Notes under the pieces: model-generated
What the model was told of the DNA's origin: nothing
What the model saw: only the letters and a program-made list of their open reading frames with translations
Databases searched by the model: none
Program-made: the position numbers and the translations under genes
Part shown: in pieces, positions 7,562-16,744 of the stretch
How positions within the stretch are numbered: the first letter of the stretch is position 1
How the letters are laid out: each line of letters opens with the position of its first letter
Source of the DNA: a virus
Virus record (IMG/VR): IMGVR_UViG_3300037352_000062
Coordinates: 1 to 44,791 of that record
DNA length: 44,791 nt
Strand: one strand, 5' to 3'

Positions 7562-8645
7562 CCGCGTAGAGCCTCCCTCCGTTGTTGCCCGTTGCTCCGC
7601 CACCGCCGGCGGCGCCGCCGCTCACTCCACCTGAAGCGGTCACCGTAGGCGTGCTGGAGTAGCCGCTGCCCGCGCTGCCTGGCGTGACCTGTGTAACTGC
7701 GCCGGCCGACACCACCGCGGTCGCTGTCGCGCCACTGCCGGAGCTATCCGTAATTGTCAGCGCAGGCGCCGCCGTGAGCCCGTTACCGGGGTTGATGATC
7801 TGGTAGGCGACGATCGCGCCGCCGCTCACTACGGCATGAATCACGGGCAGCACCAGACCGCTCCCGTTAGCGATGACCGATATCTTCCCCACTGGCACCC
7901 AGGCATCAGGAAATGTCTGCGCCAGTTGCGGCTTGAGCTGATACTTTTGCCCGTCCCACACCACGAACCCATTCGTCGCGTAAGCGACATTCATGATGGA
8001 CCCCGCGGCAATCACCTTGGAACTACTGCCCAGAATCGAGGTCCATAAAGTACCGACCCCACCCGACCCGTAGATGCGCACCGTTGCCGTACTGCCATTG
8101 GCGACCGAGTCCACGGTCGCATAGTTCGACTGGTTGAGAGAGAGATTGCTTGCCGTTGCCGCCGAGCTCACCAGGCCGGAGCTGACCGCGCCAGGCTGAG
8201 CGATATAGCTGGTCCAGTTTTGCTGGTTATAACTTGACCGCAGCCGCCAGTAGAGGGTCACGCCCGGGTTAGGGAAGACATAACTCGTATTCGTGCTGAC
8301 CGGGTAAGTCGTCACACCGGAGACAAAGTTGGCCACCGGTGAGCTGGATATCTCCTGGTAGATAGGCGCGTTGGTCGCATTGCGCGGCGCGGCGGCTCCT
8401 GAAGCGTTCTGCGGTGTCGTGATGGAGACGGTAAAGCTTCCGTTCGCTCCGCTCACTGCAAGCTGCGAAGGCGCCGGTGGTGAGGTAAATGCGGCCGGCG
8501 TCGCGTCGATCTTCTCGATCGGCGCTGTGCCCGTCTGCGCGTAAAGGGACTGCAGCGCCAGATGAATGCCGGTCAGGGTCTCCCGCAGATCGCTGTTTCC
8601 CCGGGCCGCGGAGTTGATCTGCGCCAGGTTAACCTTAAGTGCCAT
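7554..8645 (-). CDS. Tail or virion surface protein with glycine-rich GY repeats
   Basis: A 363-residue protein; ATG 8645 has AGGAG at 6 bases and overlaps the previous gene's stop. The N-terminus is helical (MALKVNLAQINSAARGNSDL). An Ig/fibronectin-like beta region follows (APSQLAVSGANGSFTVSITT to LYWRLRSSYNQQNWTSY). Next is a head-like region with SGGVGTLWTSILGSS and FVVWDGQKYQLKPQLAQTF. The C-terminal ~85 residues contain two copies of a motif of the type G-x-G-L/Y-x-x-x-P-x-x-T plus SGATATAVVSAGAVTQV, repeats known in phage neck and tail proteins. It ends in a Gly-rich tail. It is probably displayed on the tail next to the nozzle-like protein. Confidence 0.7.
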   Translation of the reverse strand: MALKVNLAQINSAARGNSDLRETLTGIHLALQSLYAQTGTAPIEKIDATPAAFTSPPAPSQLAVSGANGSFTVSITTPQNASGAAAPRNATNAPIYQEISSSPVANFVSGVTTYPVSTNTSYVFPNPGVTLYWRLRSSYNQQNWTSYIAQPGAVSSGLVSSAATASNLSLNQSNYATVDSVANGSTATVRIYGSGGVGTLWTSILGSSSKVIAAGSIMNVAYATNGFVVWDGQKYQLKPQLAQTFPDAWVPVGKISVIANGSGLVLPVIHAVVSGGAIVAYQIINPGNGLTAAPALTITDSSGSGATATAVVSAGAVTQVTPGSAGSGYSSTPTVTASGGVSGGAAGGGGATGNNGGRLYADV

Positions 8646-11616
8646 CGCCGCTCCTGCCCGTGTACAACGGACGCGTGAAGAGGCTGCAATACTTGAGCGC
8701 AAACCAGGCGTTCGCGACCGCTCCATTGGTGAAGCGCATGCGGAAGCGCTCATTTTGTCCCCGGGCGCCACCGTCGTAGCCTTTCCAGTTTTCCGGCGTC
8801 AGCGGAAAGGGCGCCAGCTTAATCTCGTTACTGCCCGTGGCGTTGCTTCCTTCGTCCGTCTGCTGAGAGTCTGCATAGCTTCTCGCCACCATAACGGATA
8901 CGGTCATCGAACCCTGGCCCAGCGCATTGATGCTGACGCCGCCCAGCATCGACACATCCATTAAGTCCTGCGTGCTGGTGGTCTCGTATTGGCAGGTAAT
9001 CCCGCTCCCGTTGTCGTTGTAAACGCCGGTCGCAATCATCTGCACTGTCCCATCGGGAGAAGAGGAGCCAATCAGCACCTGAGACTGCCGTAGGGCCCCG
9101 AATGGCGAGGCATTCCCCGGCAGCTGGCGCTCACAGCGCACGGCCACCGATCCGGCCACGTCATCCAGACTCCACTTGCGCGCCGCGCCCATAGCGACCT
9201 CTCGGCCCGCATACTGGCTGAAGTGGATGGGTCCCGACAGGCCTTCCATGTAGTTCATGGTCAGTGTCTGGTTGGGCACCGTCGCGTTCCCCACCGGGAT
9301 GCCGATCCGGATCTCCTTGTTCTCTTCATCTACACAGCACCAGATCACATGCTGGTAATCCCAGTTGATGTTCTGCCACAGGGTAGGGATCTCCTTGGTC
9401 ATCAGCTTGGGCTGCGCTTCACTGGGCGTGTAGGCGTACGCACCGCTGCGATGCACGAAGAACAGGAACTCGTTGGTGACGCAAACAGCCCGCGGCCCAC
9501 ATGGCCCTACGCCCTCCCACCGCTGCTGCACTGACCAGGTGGACGGATCGGTTGCTGTCGGCGAGATGGTGAAGCCAGAGCGCTCTTTCAAGGAGAAGAG
9601 CGTTCCCTGAAATTCGCGGGCGCAGATGCATCGCTGTCCATTGCCGTTCGCTACCTGGATTGGGCTGGTATCGCCGTAGTAGGACTCCGAGTCGGCGGCC
9701 AGCGAGATGTAGTGGCCCGATCCATATCCGTCCACACCGCTTAGCACCACGCGATCGTTCGATGGCGAATAGTACACATCGACCGCCGCCGGGGGGACCA
9801 CGCAGCGCAGCCTGTCCGTCATGTCGGTCGAGGTCTCCGCTTCCAGAAACTCGTCGGTGAAGTTGAAGAATGCGGTCGTAGTCGTGTTGTCGCCGATCAC
9901 CGTCGCCGCCATCGCGATGCCGGCGCTCACCGTCGCCGCGGGAATGTAGAAGAACGGGCCCACATTCGTGCCGTCCGCAACCGTGAATCCGATCGTGCGG
10001 TTGATTATGTTGCCTGATCCAATCGGAATGTTGGCCATGTACAGTTCGTAGCCCGGTACATCCACGCTGACGGAGGTAAAGGCCGGAACCGTGCCGCTCA
10101 GGTTTCCGTTGCGATTGGTGAAGGCGATGCTGGCATAGCGAAGGCCCGGGCTCGCGTCTGCTGCGATATTGCCCGCCGCCCCTGAGGTGTTGGACACTGG
10201 AGGAGCCGGCCCGCTCGCGGAGGCAATAATCGTGGCGGTTGTAAGCGGCTGAAATGATCCCACGAACGCGTAGGTGTTGGTAGCAGGCGCGGCGGCTCCG
10301 GTGGCAACGTCGGCCTCATAAAGATTCACTCCCGTAATCTGGCATAGCGTGGAGGGAATGGGAACCTGTACTGCGTCGTCGAGGATGGTGTTGATCAGCG
10401 TTCCGGCAACCGAGGGCAGCGTCTCCCCCGATGCATTGGTGAAGGTGGCAATCACGTAGACATCCCGCCCAGCAGGAAAGCTGCCCGAGCTCGACGCGCG
10501 TTCGACGGTAGGTGTCGATGGGGGCTGCAATCCGCCCGGAGTGACCCGAGCGGTATTCGAGGATGGCGGCGCAATCCCGCTTGCCGTTGTCGTCACCGTG
10601 ACCGTGGTGCCAAGCGCAAAATTCCCTACCTTGGCAAAGCTCGCCGAAGAGGGAGCTGCGGCGCCCGTGGCGACGTCCGCCTCGTATACGTTGACGGATA
10701 CCGGCTGATACGCCGCGGCCAGCCCACGAATCCACCCCGCCAGGCTGGACAAGGCTGGTACCGTGAACTCCGCGGCATCATTCAAATTGGTGTTGACCAG
10801 GATGCCCGGAGCCGAAGCAATCGACTCTCCCTGTGCGTTGACGTAGGTCATCTCCAGGTAGACATCGCGGCCCGCGGCGAAAGCTCCGCCGCTTGCAACC
10901 CTGCCGGGCTGCGGCGAGTTGGGCGCCGGCAGCCTGTTCACCAGCACCGGCGTCAGCTCTTCCCAGCTTACGCCGCCATCCGTAACCGTCGCGTTTTCCG
11001 AAAGCGGCCACACTGGCTCCGTGGTGGACGTCGTCCCCGCCACGATGCATCGGTAGAGGTGTCCATTGCCACCCGCCGCAGTTGGTTGGACGTACTCGCC
11101 CACGACATACGCCGTGGACTTCAGCCAGGATGCACCGAGAGGTTTCTGCCCATACGGGTCAAGCTCCTCCGTGCTCAGCCCATAAACGTTGATCGGAGCC
11201 GAGGGTGTCTTCAGGTCTGAATACGCGATCAGGGCCCGGTTATAGGCCTCGGTCACGATCGCGTGCGCGTTCGCCGGCTGGCTCACCAGCGGCCCCTGCA
11301 CCCGCACCAGTTTTCCGCTGCCTGCCGGCCTTTCGACCAGCAGATAGCCGTCAGTATCGAAGACCATTGGTACCTGGAAGAGCGTCTCGCCAGGATTCTC
11401 CGGGGTATAAATCAAAGAAGCCAGGCCGGTAATAGGGACCTGGTTTGGTCCCTGCATGACCGTCTGCAGGCCGTAGCGTGTGGCCACGGTCGTGAGTTGA
11501 AATCTGCAGTTCCTGCAGACCGCCGCAACGCCCATAGGCAGCACGGTCGGATCGTCATTGTCTACGAGCCCACCAAAGCGAGTGAACTCGTGCGGGATGA
11601 AGCCGTCAAAGTTCAT
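8635..11616 (-). CDS. Large tail protein, nozzle-like (beta-propeller candidate)
   Basis: A 993-residue structural protein. The N-terminus (MNFDGFIPHEFTRFGGLVDN, then DDPTVLPMGVAAVCRNCRF and TRYGLQTV) matches the opening of many phage tail proteins that lay out genome-exit parts. Residues ~243-355 and ~376-478 are two tandem beta-sandwich repeats, both carrying AGRDVY and the identical peptide YEADVATGAAAP. Residues ~530-900 have recurring strands with bulky motifs (YYSPSNDRVVLSGVDGYGSG, FQGTLFSLKERSG, NEFLFFVHRSGAYAY, HVIWCCVDEENKEIRIGIP) as in a beta-propeller, the fold of podoviral nozzle proteins. The gene follows the adaptor-like gene in transcription order, which fits a nozzle. There is no signal peptide. 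Confidence 0.75.
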   Translation of the reverse strand: MNFDGFIPHEFTRFGGLVDNDDPTVLPMGVAAVCRNCRFQLTTVATRYGLQTVMQGPNQVPITGLASLIYTPENPGETLFQVPMVFDTDGYLLVERPAGSGKLVRVQGPLVSQPANAHAIVTEAYNRALIAYSDLKTPSAPINVYGLSTEELDPYGQKPLGASWLKSTAYVVGEYVQPTAAGGNGHLYRCIVAGTTSTTEPVWPLSENATVTDGGVSWEELTPVLVNRLPAPNSPQPGRVASGGAFAAGRDVYLEMTYVNAQGESIASAPGILVNTNLNDAAEFTVPALSSLAGWIRGLAAAYQPVSVNVYEADVATGAAAPSSASFAKVGNFALGTTVTVTTTASGIAPPSSNTARVTPGGLQPPSTPTVERASSSGSFPAGRDVYVIATFTNASGETLPSVAGTLINTILDDAVQVPIPSTLCQITGVNLYEADVATGAAAPATNTYAFVGSFQPLTTATIIASASGPAPPVSNTSGAAGNIAADASPGLRYASIAFTNRNGNLSGTVPAFTSVSVDVPGYELYMANIPIGSGNIINRTIGFTVADGTNVGPFFYIPAATVSAGIAMAATVIGDNTTTTAFFNFTDEFLEAETSTDMTDRLRCVVPPAAVDVYYSPSNDRVVLSGVDGYGSGHYISLAADSESYYGDTSPIQVANGNGQRCICAREFQGTLFSLKERSGFTISPTATDPSTWSVQQRWEGVGPCGPRAVCVTNEFLFFVHRSGAYAYTPSEAQPKLMTKEIPTLWQNINWDYQHVIWCCVDEENKEIRIGIPVGNATVPNQTLTMNYMEGLSGPIHFSQYAGREVAMGAARKWSLDDVAGSVAVRCERQLPGNASPFGALRQSQVLIGSSSPDGTVQMIATGVYNDNGSGITCQYETTSTQDLMDVSMLGGVSINALGQGSMTVSVMVARSYADSQQTDEGSNATGSNEIKLAPFPLTPENWKGYDGGARGQNERFRMRFTNGAVANAWFALKYCSLFTRPLYTGRSGDGT

Positions 11617-11623
11617 TTAGCTT

Positions 11624-11989
11624 TTAGACGCGCCGCTTCTGCATGGTAAGAATCACATTGCCGCTCGTCACCGCTGTGTTGTAAGCACCGGAGACGATCG
11701 CCCCCCCGGGGGCATACACGTTAATAAGAAACGCATTCACCGTCGACCCGGAAACTTTCGGCTGCACATAATAACCGCCGATGTCTTCCAGGTAAACCGC
11801 CGGGCCCAAAGATAGCGGAAGCTCGAAGACGCCCTCTACATCGAGGCCATTCGCGTTAGTCAGCGTCGTTAAGTTGAGGGGATCGCCACCGGTGGTGAAG
11901 CTCCCGCTGAAAGTAAGCTGGATGAAGACGGTAAAGTTACGATCCCCCGCCCCAGCTGTGTAATCGATGATTGCTCCTGAAACTGCCAT
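11624..11989 (-). CDS. Small beta-rich virion protein
   Basis: A 121-residue protein with AAGGAG 5 bases before ATG 11989. It is almost wholly beta-strand in character (FTVFIQLTFSGSFTTGGDPLNL, VYLEDIGGYYVQPK, NVILTMQKRRV) and has no Cys. The size and style resemble phage decoration or head-completion proteins and the similar protein at 24597-24962. It lies between the adaptor-like gene and the nozzle-like gene. The exact role cannot be read from sequence. Confidence 0.65.
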   Translation of the reverse strand: MAVSGAIIDYTAGAGDRNFTVFIQLTFSGSFTTGGDPLNLTTLTNANGLDVEGVFELPLSLGPAVYLEDIGGYYVQPKVSGSTVNAFLINVYAPGGAIVSGAYNTAVTSGNVILTMQKRRV

Positions 11990-12017
11990 GATTTCTCCTT
12001 ATTAAGAGTTGAGATAA

Positions 12018-12698
12018 CTATTGCCCGTAAGATCCGCGCCGCCGGGTCTGTCTCCCAGCCCGGCGCACCTGGCCCTGTTCGGCGCGGACGAGTTGCTCCA
12101 TGATTTCGTCCATGCCCTCCAGTGCTTTTTGTTCATACTGTCTCGTCCACGCATCGTTGCCGCGTACTGTGGCAATCAGCGCTGCCGTGCCATAGGCGAC
12201 GACGTAGCCGATGCGCGGATGCGAGATCAACACGCTCTCATCGCTGGTCAGCGGTTGCGGCCCAAATTCGCCCCGGACGCGAAGGTCTACGGCGATGGAG
12301 GAATTCGTAAGCCAGATGACCTCGCTGCGGAACTCCCATCCGGCGATGCCCTCGCGCGGCTGCAGGTCGGGAAGGACTTCGTAATTTGTCACCAGCCGGT
12401 AATAGGAAGGGTCATCGCCCGCCGGCTTCCAATCGATGCGCAGCGGCTGGTCGGTGAGTGCGGCCAGGGGGCCGGCGCCCGTTTGATAGGGTCCCAGGTT
12501 TGGGGTACCCGGAGGAATACCAGGCACCTCAACCACGGCGATGTCCCACGAGGATTGCGTCGATGCAAGTTGTGAGTTGGCATCGTCATAGACCTCGCTA
12601 ATCAAGGGCACGACGAAGTCATCGGTCAGATACGATCCCTGGGGATCATCCAGCAGATTCCGTACCCGCGCCTTTACCTGGCCCAGCGTCCAGCTCAC
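12018..12698 (-). CDS. Head-to-tail adaptor-like protein
   Basis: A 226-residue protein starting at a GTG that overlaps the upstream stop (GTGA). The N-terminal helices (LGQVKARVRNLLDDPQGSYL, DDFVVPLISEVYDDANSQLA) are typical of phage adaptor or gatekeeper proteins that attach below the portal. A beta-rich centre (DQPLRIDWKPAG, EFRSEVIWLTNSSIAVDLRV) and a long C-terminal helix (NDAWTRQYEQKALEGMDEIM) follow, ending in a basic tail QVRRAGRQTRRRGSYG. Gene order capsid, accessory genes, this gene, nozzle parallels T7 genes 10, 11 and 12. The assignment is by fold pattern and synteny. Confidence 0.65.
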   Translation of the reverse strand: MSWTLGQVKARVRNLLDDPQGSYLTDDFVVPLISEVYDDANSQLASTQSSWDIAVVEVPGIPPGTPNLGPYQTGAGPLAALTDQPLRIDWKPAGDDPSYYRLVTNYEVLPDLQPREGIAGWEFRSEVIWLTNSSIAVDLRVRGEFGPQPLTSDESVLISHPRIGYVVAYGTAALIATVRGNDAWTRQYEQKALEGMDEIMEQLVRAEQGQVRRAGRQTRRRGSYGQ

Positions 12699-13651
12699 GG
12701 GGCGCCTGCCTTGCCCTTTGCCTTATCGCGGTCCGCCTTGATCTGGTTCACTGTCTTCCACTCCTCCGCGGTCAGGCGATCCATCTCCACCGCGCCGTAA
12801 GCGATACGCGTGTTCTTGTAGGCCTGAATCACATTGAAGATGTGACCGCAGTTCACGCAAAGAATTGCCCCGGCCTTGGGCGTCGTTGCGCAGCTTGGGC
12901 AAGGCTCCGGCTGCTTTTCGGTGAGCGTGTTGGCCTGCATGACCCAGCGCGGCAATTCGGGAATCAGCCCTTCTTCTAGCGCCAGGCGTGCCATATCGCG
13001 ATGGGTGTCGTTCACGTTCATGCGCTGCGAGTCGTTCTCGTACCAGGCATTGGCCGACTGCAGCCGGTTCAGAATGGACGAATTACGCTTCTTCCGGATG
13101 GCCGCCAGCGTCTCGTGGAAGTCGCGCTCGCGAACCTCTACGTAAAACTCTCCCCGCTCGTTGTAGGCAACCTCGGGAACGCGGATCATCGCGCCTTTCT
13201 TGAAGCTGGCCGGGTCGTGATCGCCGACATAGCAGAGCACTCCACCGAAGCCGCCGTCCTGCTGCACGTATTCGCGAATATATTCGGCCGCCAGCACCAG
13301 CGGAATCGCCGGCACCGGTTCCATCTGCATCATGTTCTGCGCATCGCAGCCCAGGTCTTTATGGCCCCAACGCGTCTCCCGGATCAGGTGGATGGTGTAA
13401 GGCTTGCCCGGAGGGCACGGGGCAATCTCCTCCGGAAAAAAGACACCGCCATTGATTTTTAATGAAAAGGGGTTCAGGTTGAGGATGGTGACGGGCTTGT
13501 CGGCTTCCGCCTGTTTGAGCAGCCGCTGAATCTCGGCATACCGTTTGACGGTCCAGCGCTGGCCGGGGTCGCGGAACTTGCCGGGATCCTTGCCCAGCAG
13601 TGCCTCCGCATTCGCTCGCTGCATTTCCGGAGTAATAACAACTGTTGCCAT
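12695..13651 (-). CDS. Phage protein with C-terminal zinc ribbon
   Basis: A 318-residue protein with AAGGAG 8 bases before ATG 13651. The first 240 residues are mixed alpha/beta (VTILNLNPFSLKINGGVFFP, YTIHLIRETRWGHKDLG, FYVEVRERDFHETLAAIRKK). A zinc ribbon follows at 251-268 (CPSC, then CVNCGH), and a helical tail ends in Lys residues (KADRDKAKGKAG). Its place inside the head/tail operon and 4-base overlap with the adaptor-like gene suggest a virion or assembly role. It is one of three proteins in this operon with metal-ribbon cysteines. I do not recognise the family. Confidence 0.7.
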   Translation of the reverse strand: MATVVITPEMQRANAEALLGKDPGKFRDPGQRWTVKRYAEIQRLLKQAEADKPVTILNLNPFSLKINGGVFFPEEIAPCPPGKPYTIHLIRETRWGHKDLGCDAQNMMQMEPVPAIPLVLAAEYIREYVQQDGGFGGVLCYVGDHDPASFKKGAMIRVPEVAYNERGEFYVEVRERDFHETLAAIRKKRNSSILNRLQSANAWYENDSQRMNVNDTHRDMARLALEEGLIPELPRWVMQANTLTEKQPEPCPSCATTPKAGAILCVNCGHIFNVIQAYKNTRIAYGAVEMDRLTAEEWKTVNQIKADRDKAKGKAGAP

Positions 13652-13690
13652 CGATCAAGCTCCTTGAGTGCTAAGTTTCGGGACAGGTTA

Positions 13691-13722
13691 AGACGGGTGC
13701 CCACGTTCGCGACGCGTACCAA
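13691..13722 (+). repeat. Half-copy of the intergenic palindromic repeat
   Basis: GACGGGTGCCCACGTTCGC repeats the left arm seen at 3384 and 18361 with one base missing. The right arm is not evident; GCTCACGTGTGCGC a little further on may be its remnant. It occupies the short gap between the genes at 12695-13651 and 13737-14444. Confidence 0.5.
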
Positions 13723-13736
13723 TGCTCACGTGTGCG

Positions 13737-14444
13737 CTAGAGAATCCCAATATGCTCGTTAGCATTCCCCGTGCGGCAGGCCAGGTCCTGCCTCCAACGG
13801 CTGGCGGCGAGGCTACTGCTGTGCAAAGGCGAGATATGATCGCGCATCATGGCGTCATACTCGATCTTCCGTTTCGCCTCCGCCTTTTCTTCTTCATACT
13901 GGAACCGCAATAAGTACTCTTGGGCCCTGGACTCCGCGCTTCCACGGCGGTTGTTAATGCCCGCGCTATACTGCGCAATCAAATCCCGCAGCGTGTCGGT
14001 CGTAGGCGCCTTGGGCCAGGGTCCAAAGATCATCTCGTAGTCGCCACATTCGGGATACGGTCCCAGCATCGGAGTAAACCCGTCGACCGCCTTGTACGAA
14101 TACCACTCCGCCTGCGTGCCATAACTTGAGGCAGGGAACCACTTCTCCAGCACCCACCCTGGGGCGTGGGGATATTTTTTTACCTCGCGCATCTCGGTGA
14201 CCACGCGGATCGGACGGTTGTCATGGCGCGAGAAGGTACAGCCCGGCGCCTCTGGATTGGCCTCAAAGTTCAGTCCGCCCTTCTCCGCCGTGGAGAGCCC
14301 TGGAGCCCAATCCCGGTAAACGCCCGACTCCTTTACCAGCCGGTCGCTACCGACGAGCAGTCTCCATCGCGGCTTACCGAAAGGGTTCTTTCCACCGTAG
14401 CTGGTAAGAAATTTTTGCGTTTCTCTGGGCACGATATGGCTCAT
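13737..14444 (-). CDS. Hypothetical phage protein
   Basis: A 235-residue protein starting MSHIVPRETQKFLTSYGGKN; its ATG overlaps the glycosyltransferase stop by 4 bases. The central part is rich in Trp, Tyr, Pro and Gly (WVLEKWFPASSYGTQAEWYS, MLGPYPECGDYEMIFGPWP). It is followed by a charged helix (FQYEEEKAEAKRKIEYDAMM) and a C-terminal segment of less ordered sequence. Coupled translation with the glycosyltransferase suggests a joint job or at least co-regulation. No family recognised. Confidence 0.7.
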   Translation of the reverse strand: MSHIVPRETQKFLTSYGGKNPFGKPRWRLLVGSDRLVKESGVYRDWAPGLSTAEKGGLNFEANPEAPGCTFSRHDNRPIRVVTEMREVKKYPHAPGWVLEKWFPASSYGTQAEWYSYKAVDGFTPMLGPYPECGDYEMIFGPWPKAPTTDTLRDLIAQYSAGINNRRGSAESRAQEYLLRFQYEEEKAEAKRKIEYDAMMRDHISPLHSSSLAASRWRQDLACRTGNANEHIGIL

Positions 14445-15217
14445 GATGGGCCGCCATTGTGTGTGAAGGGTGCCGTCTTCCTGCCGTACCAGTTTGCTGA
14501 CATTGTGGCGTCCGTGCTCTCCAGGTGGTATCCCACAACCTCAGGGATCAACCCGCGCTTCGCCCGCGGCCACGTCTTGGCAAACACCATGTCGCCGCGT
14601 CCCGCGTCAGTATGTGCAACCGGGTATGCGCAAACGCCGGAGACCGTCGGGCACCACATCTGAAAGAACCCGATGGGAATATATCCCCCGCCGTCCTTGC
14701 TGGTGACGCGCGTGCCCAGGGGAAAGGCGTTCAAATGAACGTAAGCGTCGCATTCATGCTGCAGGGAAGGCATCTCCAGAAAACTGTCCCATTGTGCATA
14801 GCCCTTCACACTGAAGCGGTCGATGCCATAGATCATGCTTGGGTCGAGGTTAGCATTCTGCAGCAGCAAGCGCGTCTGTGGGGGCAGCCAGATATCCGCG
14901 TCAAGATGCACCACCCATGCATCCCGGTCGAGCCGGCTTAGGCCCTCATTGATGCCGGCCCCCTTGCAGAACCGGTTCCAGCGCGAATTCAGCGCATCGG
15001 TCTTCACGCACTCGACGTGGTGAAACTCGCAGATGCGCTGCGTATCGCGATCTTCCGCGGAAGTGACCACGACGATGCGGTCGAACAAATGTTTGTTGGC
15101 CGGCAGCGTACAGCGCAGGAAGTCGGAATAGCGGTCACAGACCAACACCGCTTCAACCTTGAAGTCAGGGTCGGGCAAGTTCACCGTGCCTCCGGGGCAA
15201 GGGCCGTCATAAGACAT
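14441..15217 (-). CDS. Glycosyltransferase (GT-A type), phage encoded
   Basis: A 258-residue protein. ATG 15217 (MSYDGPCPGG) has GGAG 9 bases upstream; a GTG at 15256 is an alternative without a ribosome site. After a short N-terminus come the strands VEAVLVCDRYSDFLRCTLPA and FDRIVVVTSAEDRDTQ, as in nucleotide-sugar-binding folds. Then comes LDADIW at 105-110, a D-x-D metal motif (D106, D108). A His near the C-terminus (VGYHLEST) may complete the site. It is cytoplasmic, as it has no signal or membrane segment. The gene is the first after the capsid gene and its terminator hairpin, so it may decorate virion proteins or modify host surface sugars. The substrate is unknown. Confidence 0.75.
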   Translation of the reverse strand: MSYDGPCPGGTVNLPDPDFKVEAVLVCDRYSDFLRCTLPANKHLFDRIVVVTSAEDRDTQRICEFHHVECVKTDALNSRWNRFCKGAGINEGLSRLDRDAWVVHLDADIWLPPQTRLLLQNANLDPSMIYGIDRFSVKGYAQWDSFLEMPSLQHECDAYVHLNAFPLGTRVTSKDGGGYIPIGFFQMWCPTVSGVCAYPVAHTDAGRGDMVFAKTWPRAKRGLIPEVVGYHLESTDATMSANWYGRKTAPFTHNGGPS

Positions 15218-15270
15218 CGCTGAGCTCTCCATAGAAATTTGACTGTTCTGTCCCACCGAAGGAACGACGA

Positions 15271-15324
15271 GTGCCCCATCCTAGATCCCAACGTTCTTTG
15301 TTGGGAGCTAGGGTGGGATTCCAC
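15271..15324 (+). repeat. Palindromic repeat, family member with 18-nt arms
   Basis: Arms 15275-15292 and 15300-15317 pair at 16-17 of 18 positions (one mismatch, one wobble) around the loop GTTCTTT. Outer consensus GTGCCCCATCC and GGGTGGGATTCCAC is intact. The inner stem, CTAGATCCCAAC with its complement, is unlike that of any other copy. Confidence 0.85.
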
Positions 15325-15352
15325 AAAACTCAACCTCTGGGTTTTCAAACCA

Positions 15353-15386
15353 GAAACAAAGGGCTGAGATAGTTATCTCAGCCCTT
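15353..15386 (-). terminator. Strong hairpin after the major capsid gene
   Basis: Perfect 12-bp arms AAGGGCTGAGAT (15359-15370) and ATCTCAGCCCTT (15375-15386) with loop AGTT. Read on the minus strand it starts 24 bases after the capsid stop and runs into TTTGTTTC. A partial terminator here would keep capsid transcripts more abundant than those of downstream genes. Confidence 0.75.
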
Positions 15387-15409
15387 CCCTAAGTGCAGCT
15401 ACTTACTGG

Positions 15410-16693
15410 TTAGTTGTAGACAGGCACCTTCAGGCCGGTAACGGAGCTGATCGCCTGGGGGTTATCAACCGCGTATTGCCGAGCGTCCACGTAGTAGCAT
15501 CCTTCGTTCGCCGTCGGGTTACCCGACGCCGGATCATAGATCTGAAACACCCACTGACCGCTGCGGTTCTTGAACCAGAACGGTGCCTTGCCCCACACGA
15601 CCTTGAGCCATGAACCGAACTCCATGAAGTCGATCCGTGTCTGGTCGGCGTGGATGTTCCGCATCACCTCGCGTCCCGCGATAGTGAACTGGCCTACATT
15701 TGCGGTGAGTCCGTCAAAGCCGGGCATCTTGCCGTTGGTCATCAAGATTTCCTGCTTGGCGAAGCCCATCTCCTCGTAGGCCTGGATTTGGGAGGGATGC
15801 GCGTGCCATACCTGCGACTTGAGCGCATCCGTGCCCAGCGACTGCTCCACGCGGCTGAGCGCCGCGCGCAGCATGGGAAGCGACAGCGGAGCGCCGCCGG
15901 CAGCCACACCGTTCGCCACCACATAATTCTGTGTCCGGTTGATGCCGAGATACGTTCCCGTGGTCGACGTGTTGTGGAAGTACGGAATCCCGTATAGAAA
16001 CACCGGGGTCGTCGCCGCCACGCCCGCGACCATGATGAAGTCGCCAGACGTGGTGCCCGCAGGAACCGCGTCCACGGTAATGGACTGGGCCGAGCCGAGC
16101 TTGTTGTTAACGTTGGTGATGTAGCAGGTGCCGCGCAGGGTGTAGGTGTTAGACATCACCTGTACCTGCTGACCCTGCGACACCAGGCGCGCGCCCCAAG
16201 GCTGTGAAGTGAGAATAATCGGGTTGGCGCCACCACCGGTGTATGTGGGATCCACCTGGCCGATTTTGCCATCACCCGCCTGCTGCAGGAACTGGTCCCG
16301 GTTCTTCGCCATCTGCACAGCCACATCCGCCAGCGTCTTGGTGACCGGGTTTTCTGAGACCACCTTCGGACCGCCCTCGCCGATGATGTCGACCAGCCGC
16401 GAATACTCAACCGGGATGACGGTCGCCAGCGGAGTCAGTGTGCCCTGATCCCACTGGGAGAAGTTGCCGGCGGGCAGAATGCCGCCGTCCAGGTTGAACA
16501 GGGCGACGTTGCCAGGAAACGCGGTCTGGAAGCGCAGGCGAAAGCTGCGCAGCGAGACCGGTGTGATGGAGCCGCGCTCTGAGATGCGGGAGTCGAGCTT
16601 GGCTTCCTTTTCGATGAGCAGCTTGATCACTTCGTTCAAAGCCTCAAGCTGCAGCTGCTGTGTCGTTGATGCCGTGCCGATTATGTTGGACAT
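15410..16693 (-). CDS. Major capsid protein
   Basis: A 427-residue protein, AAGGA 9 bases before its ATG. The helical N-terminus (QQLQLEALNEVIKLLIEKEA) is followed by TPVSLRSFRLRFQTAFPGNV and by a P-domain-like long helix region (NPVTKTLADVAVQMAKNRDQFLQQ). A beta-rich insertion comes next (TLRGTCYITNVNNKL, SITVDAVPAGTTSGDFIMV), then VWHAHPSQIQAYEEMG and a C-terminal strand pair with FWFKNRSGQWVFQIYDP. The order of elements and the place after the scaffold gene identify the HK97-fold shell protein. It forms the icosahedral head. There is no protease gene nearby, so head maturation by cleavage is not suggested. Confidence 0.85.
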   Translation of the reverse strand: MSNIIGTASTTQQLQLEALNEVIKLLIEKEAKLDSRISERGSITPVSLRSFRLRFQTAFPGNVALFNLDGGILPAGNFSQWDQGTLTPLATVIPVEYSRLVDIIGEGGPKVVSENPVTKTLADVAVQMAKNRDQFLQQAGDGKIGQVDPTYTGGGANPIILTSQPWGARLVSQGQQVQVMSNTYTLRGTCYITNVNNKLGSAQSITVDAVPAGTTSGDFIMVAGVAATTPVFLYGIPYFHNTSTTGTYLGINRTQNYVVANGVAAGGAPLSLPMLRAALSRVEQSLGTDALKSQVWHAHPSQIQAYEEMGFAKQEILMTNGKMPGFDGLTANVGQFTIAGREVMRNIHADQTRIDFMEFGSWLKVVWGKAPFWFKNRSGQWVFQIYDPASGNPTANEGCYYVDARQYAVDNPQAISSVTGLKVPVYN

Positions 16694-16744
16694 GAAAGCG
16701 ATTCCTTATCTGCGGCGTAAGCGCCGCGCCAATCCTTTAATCCC

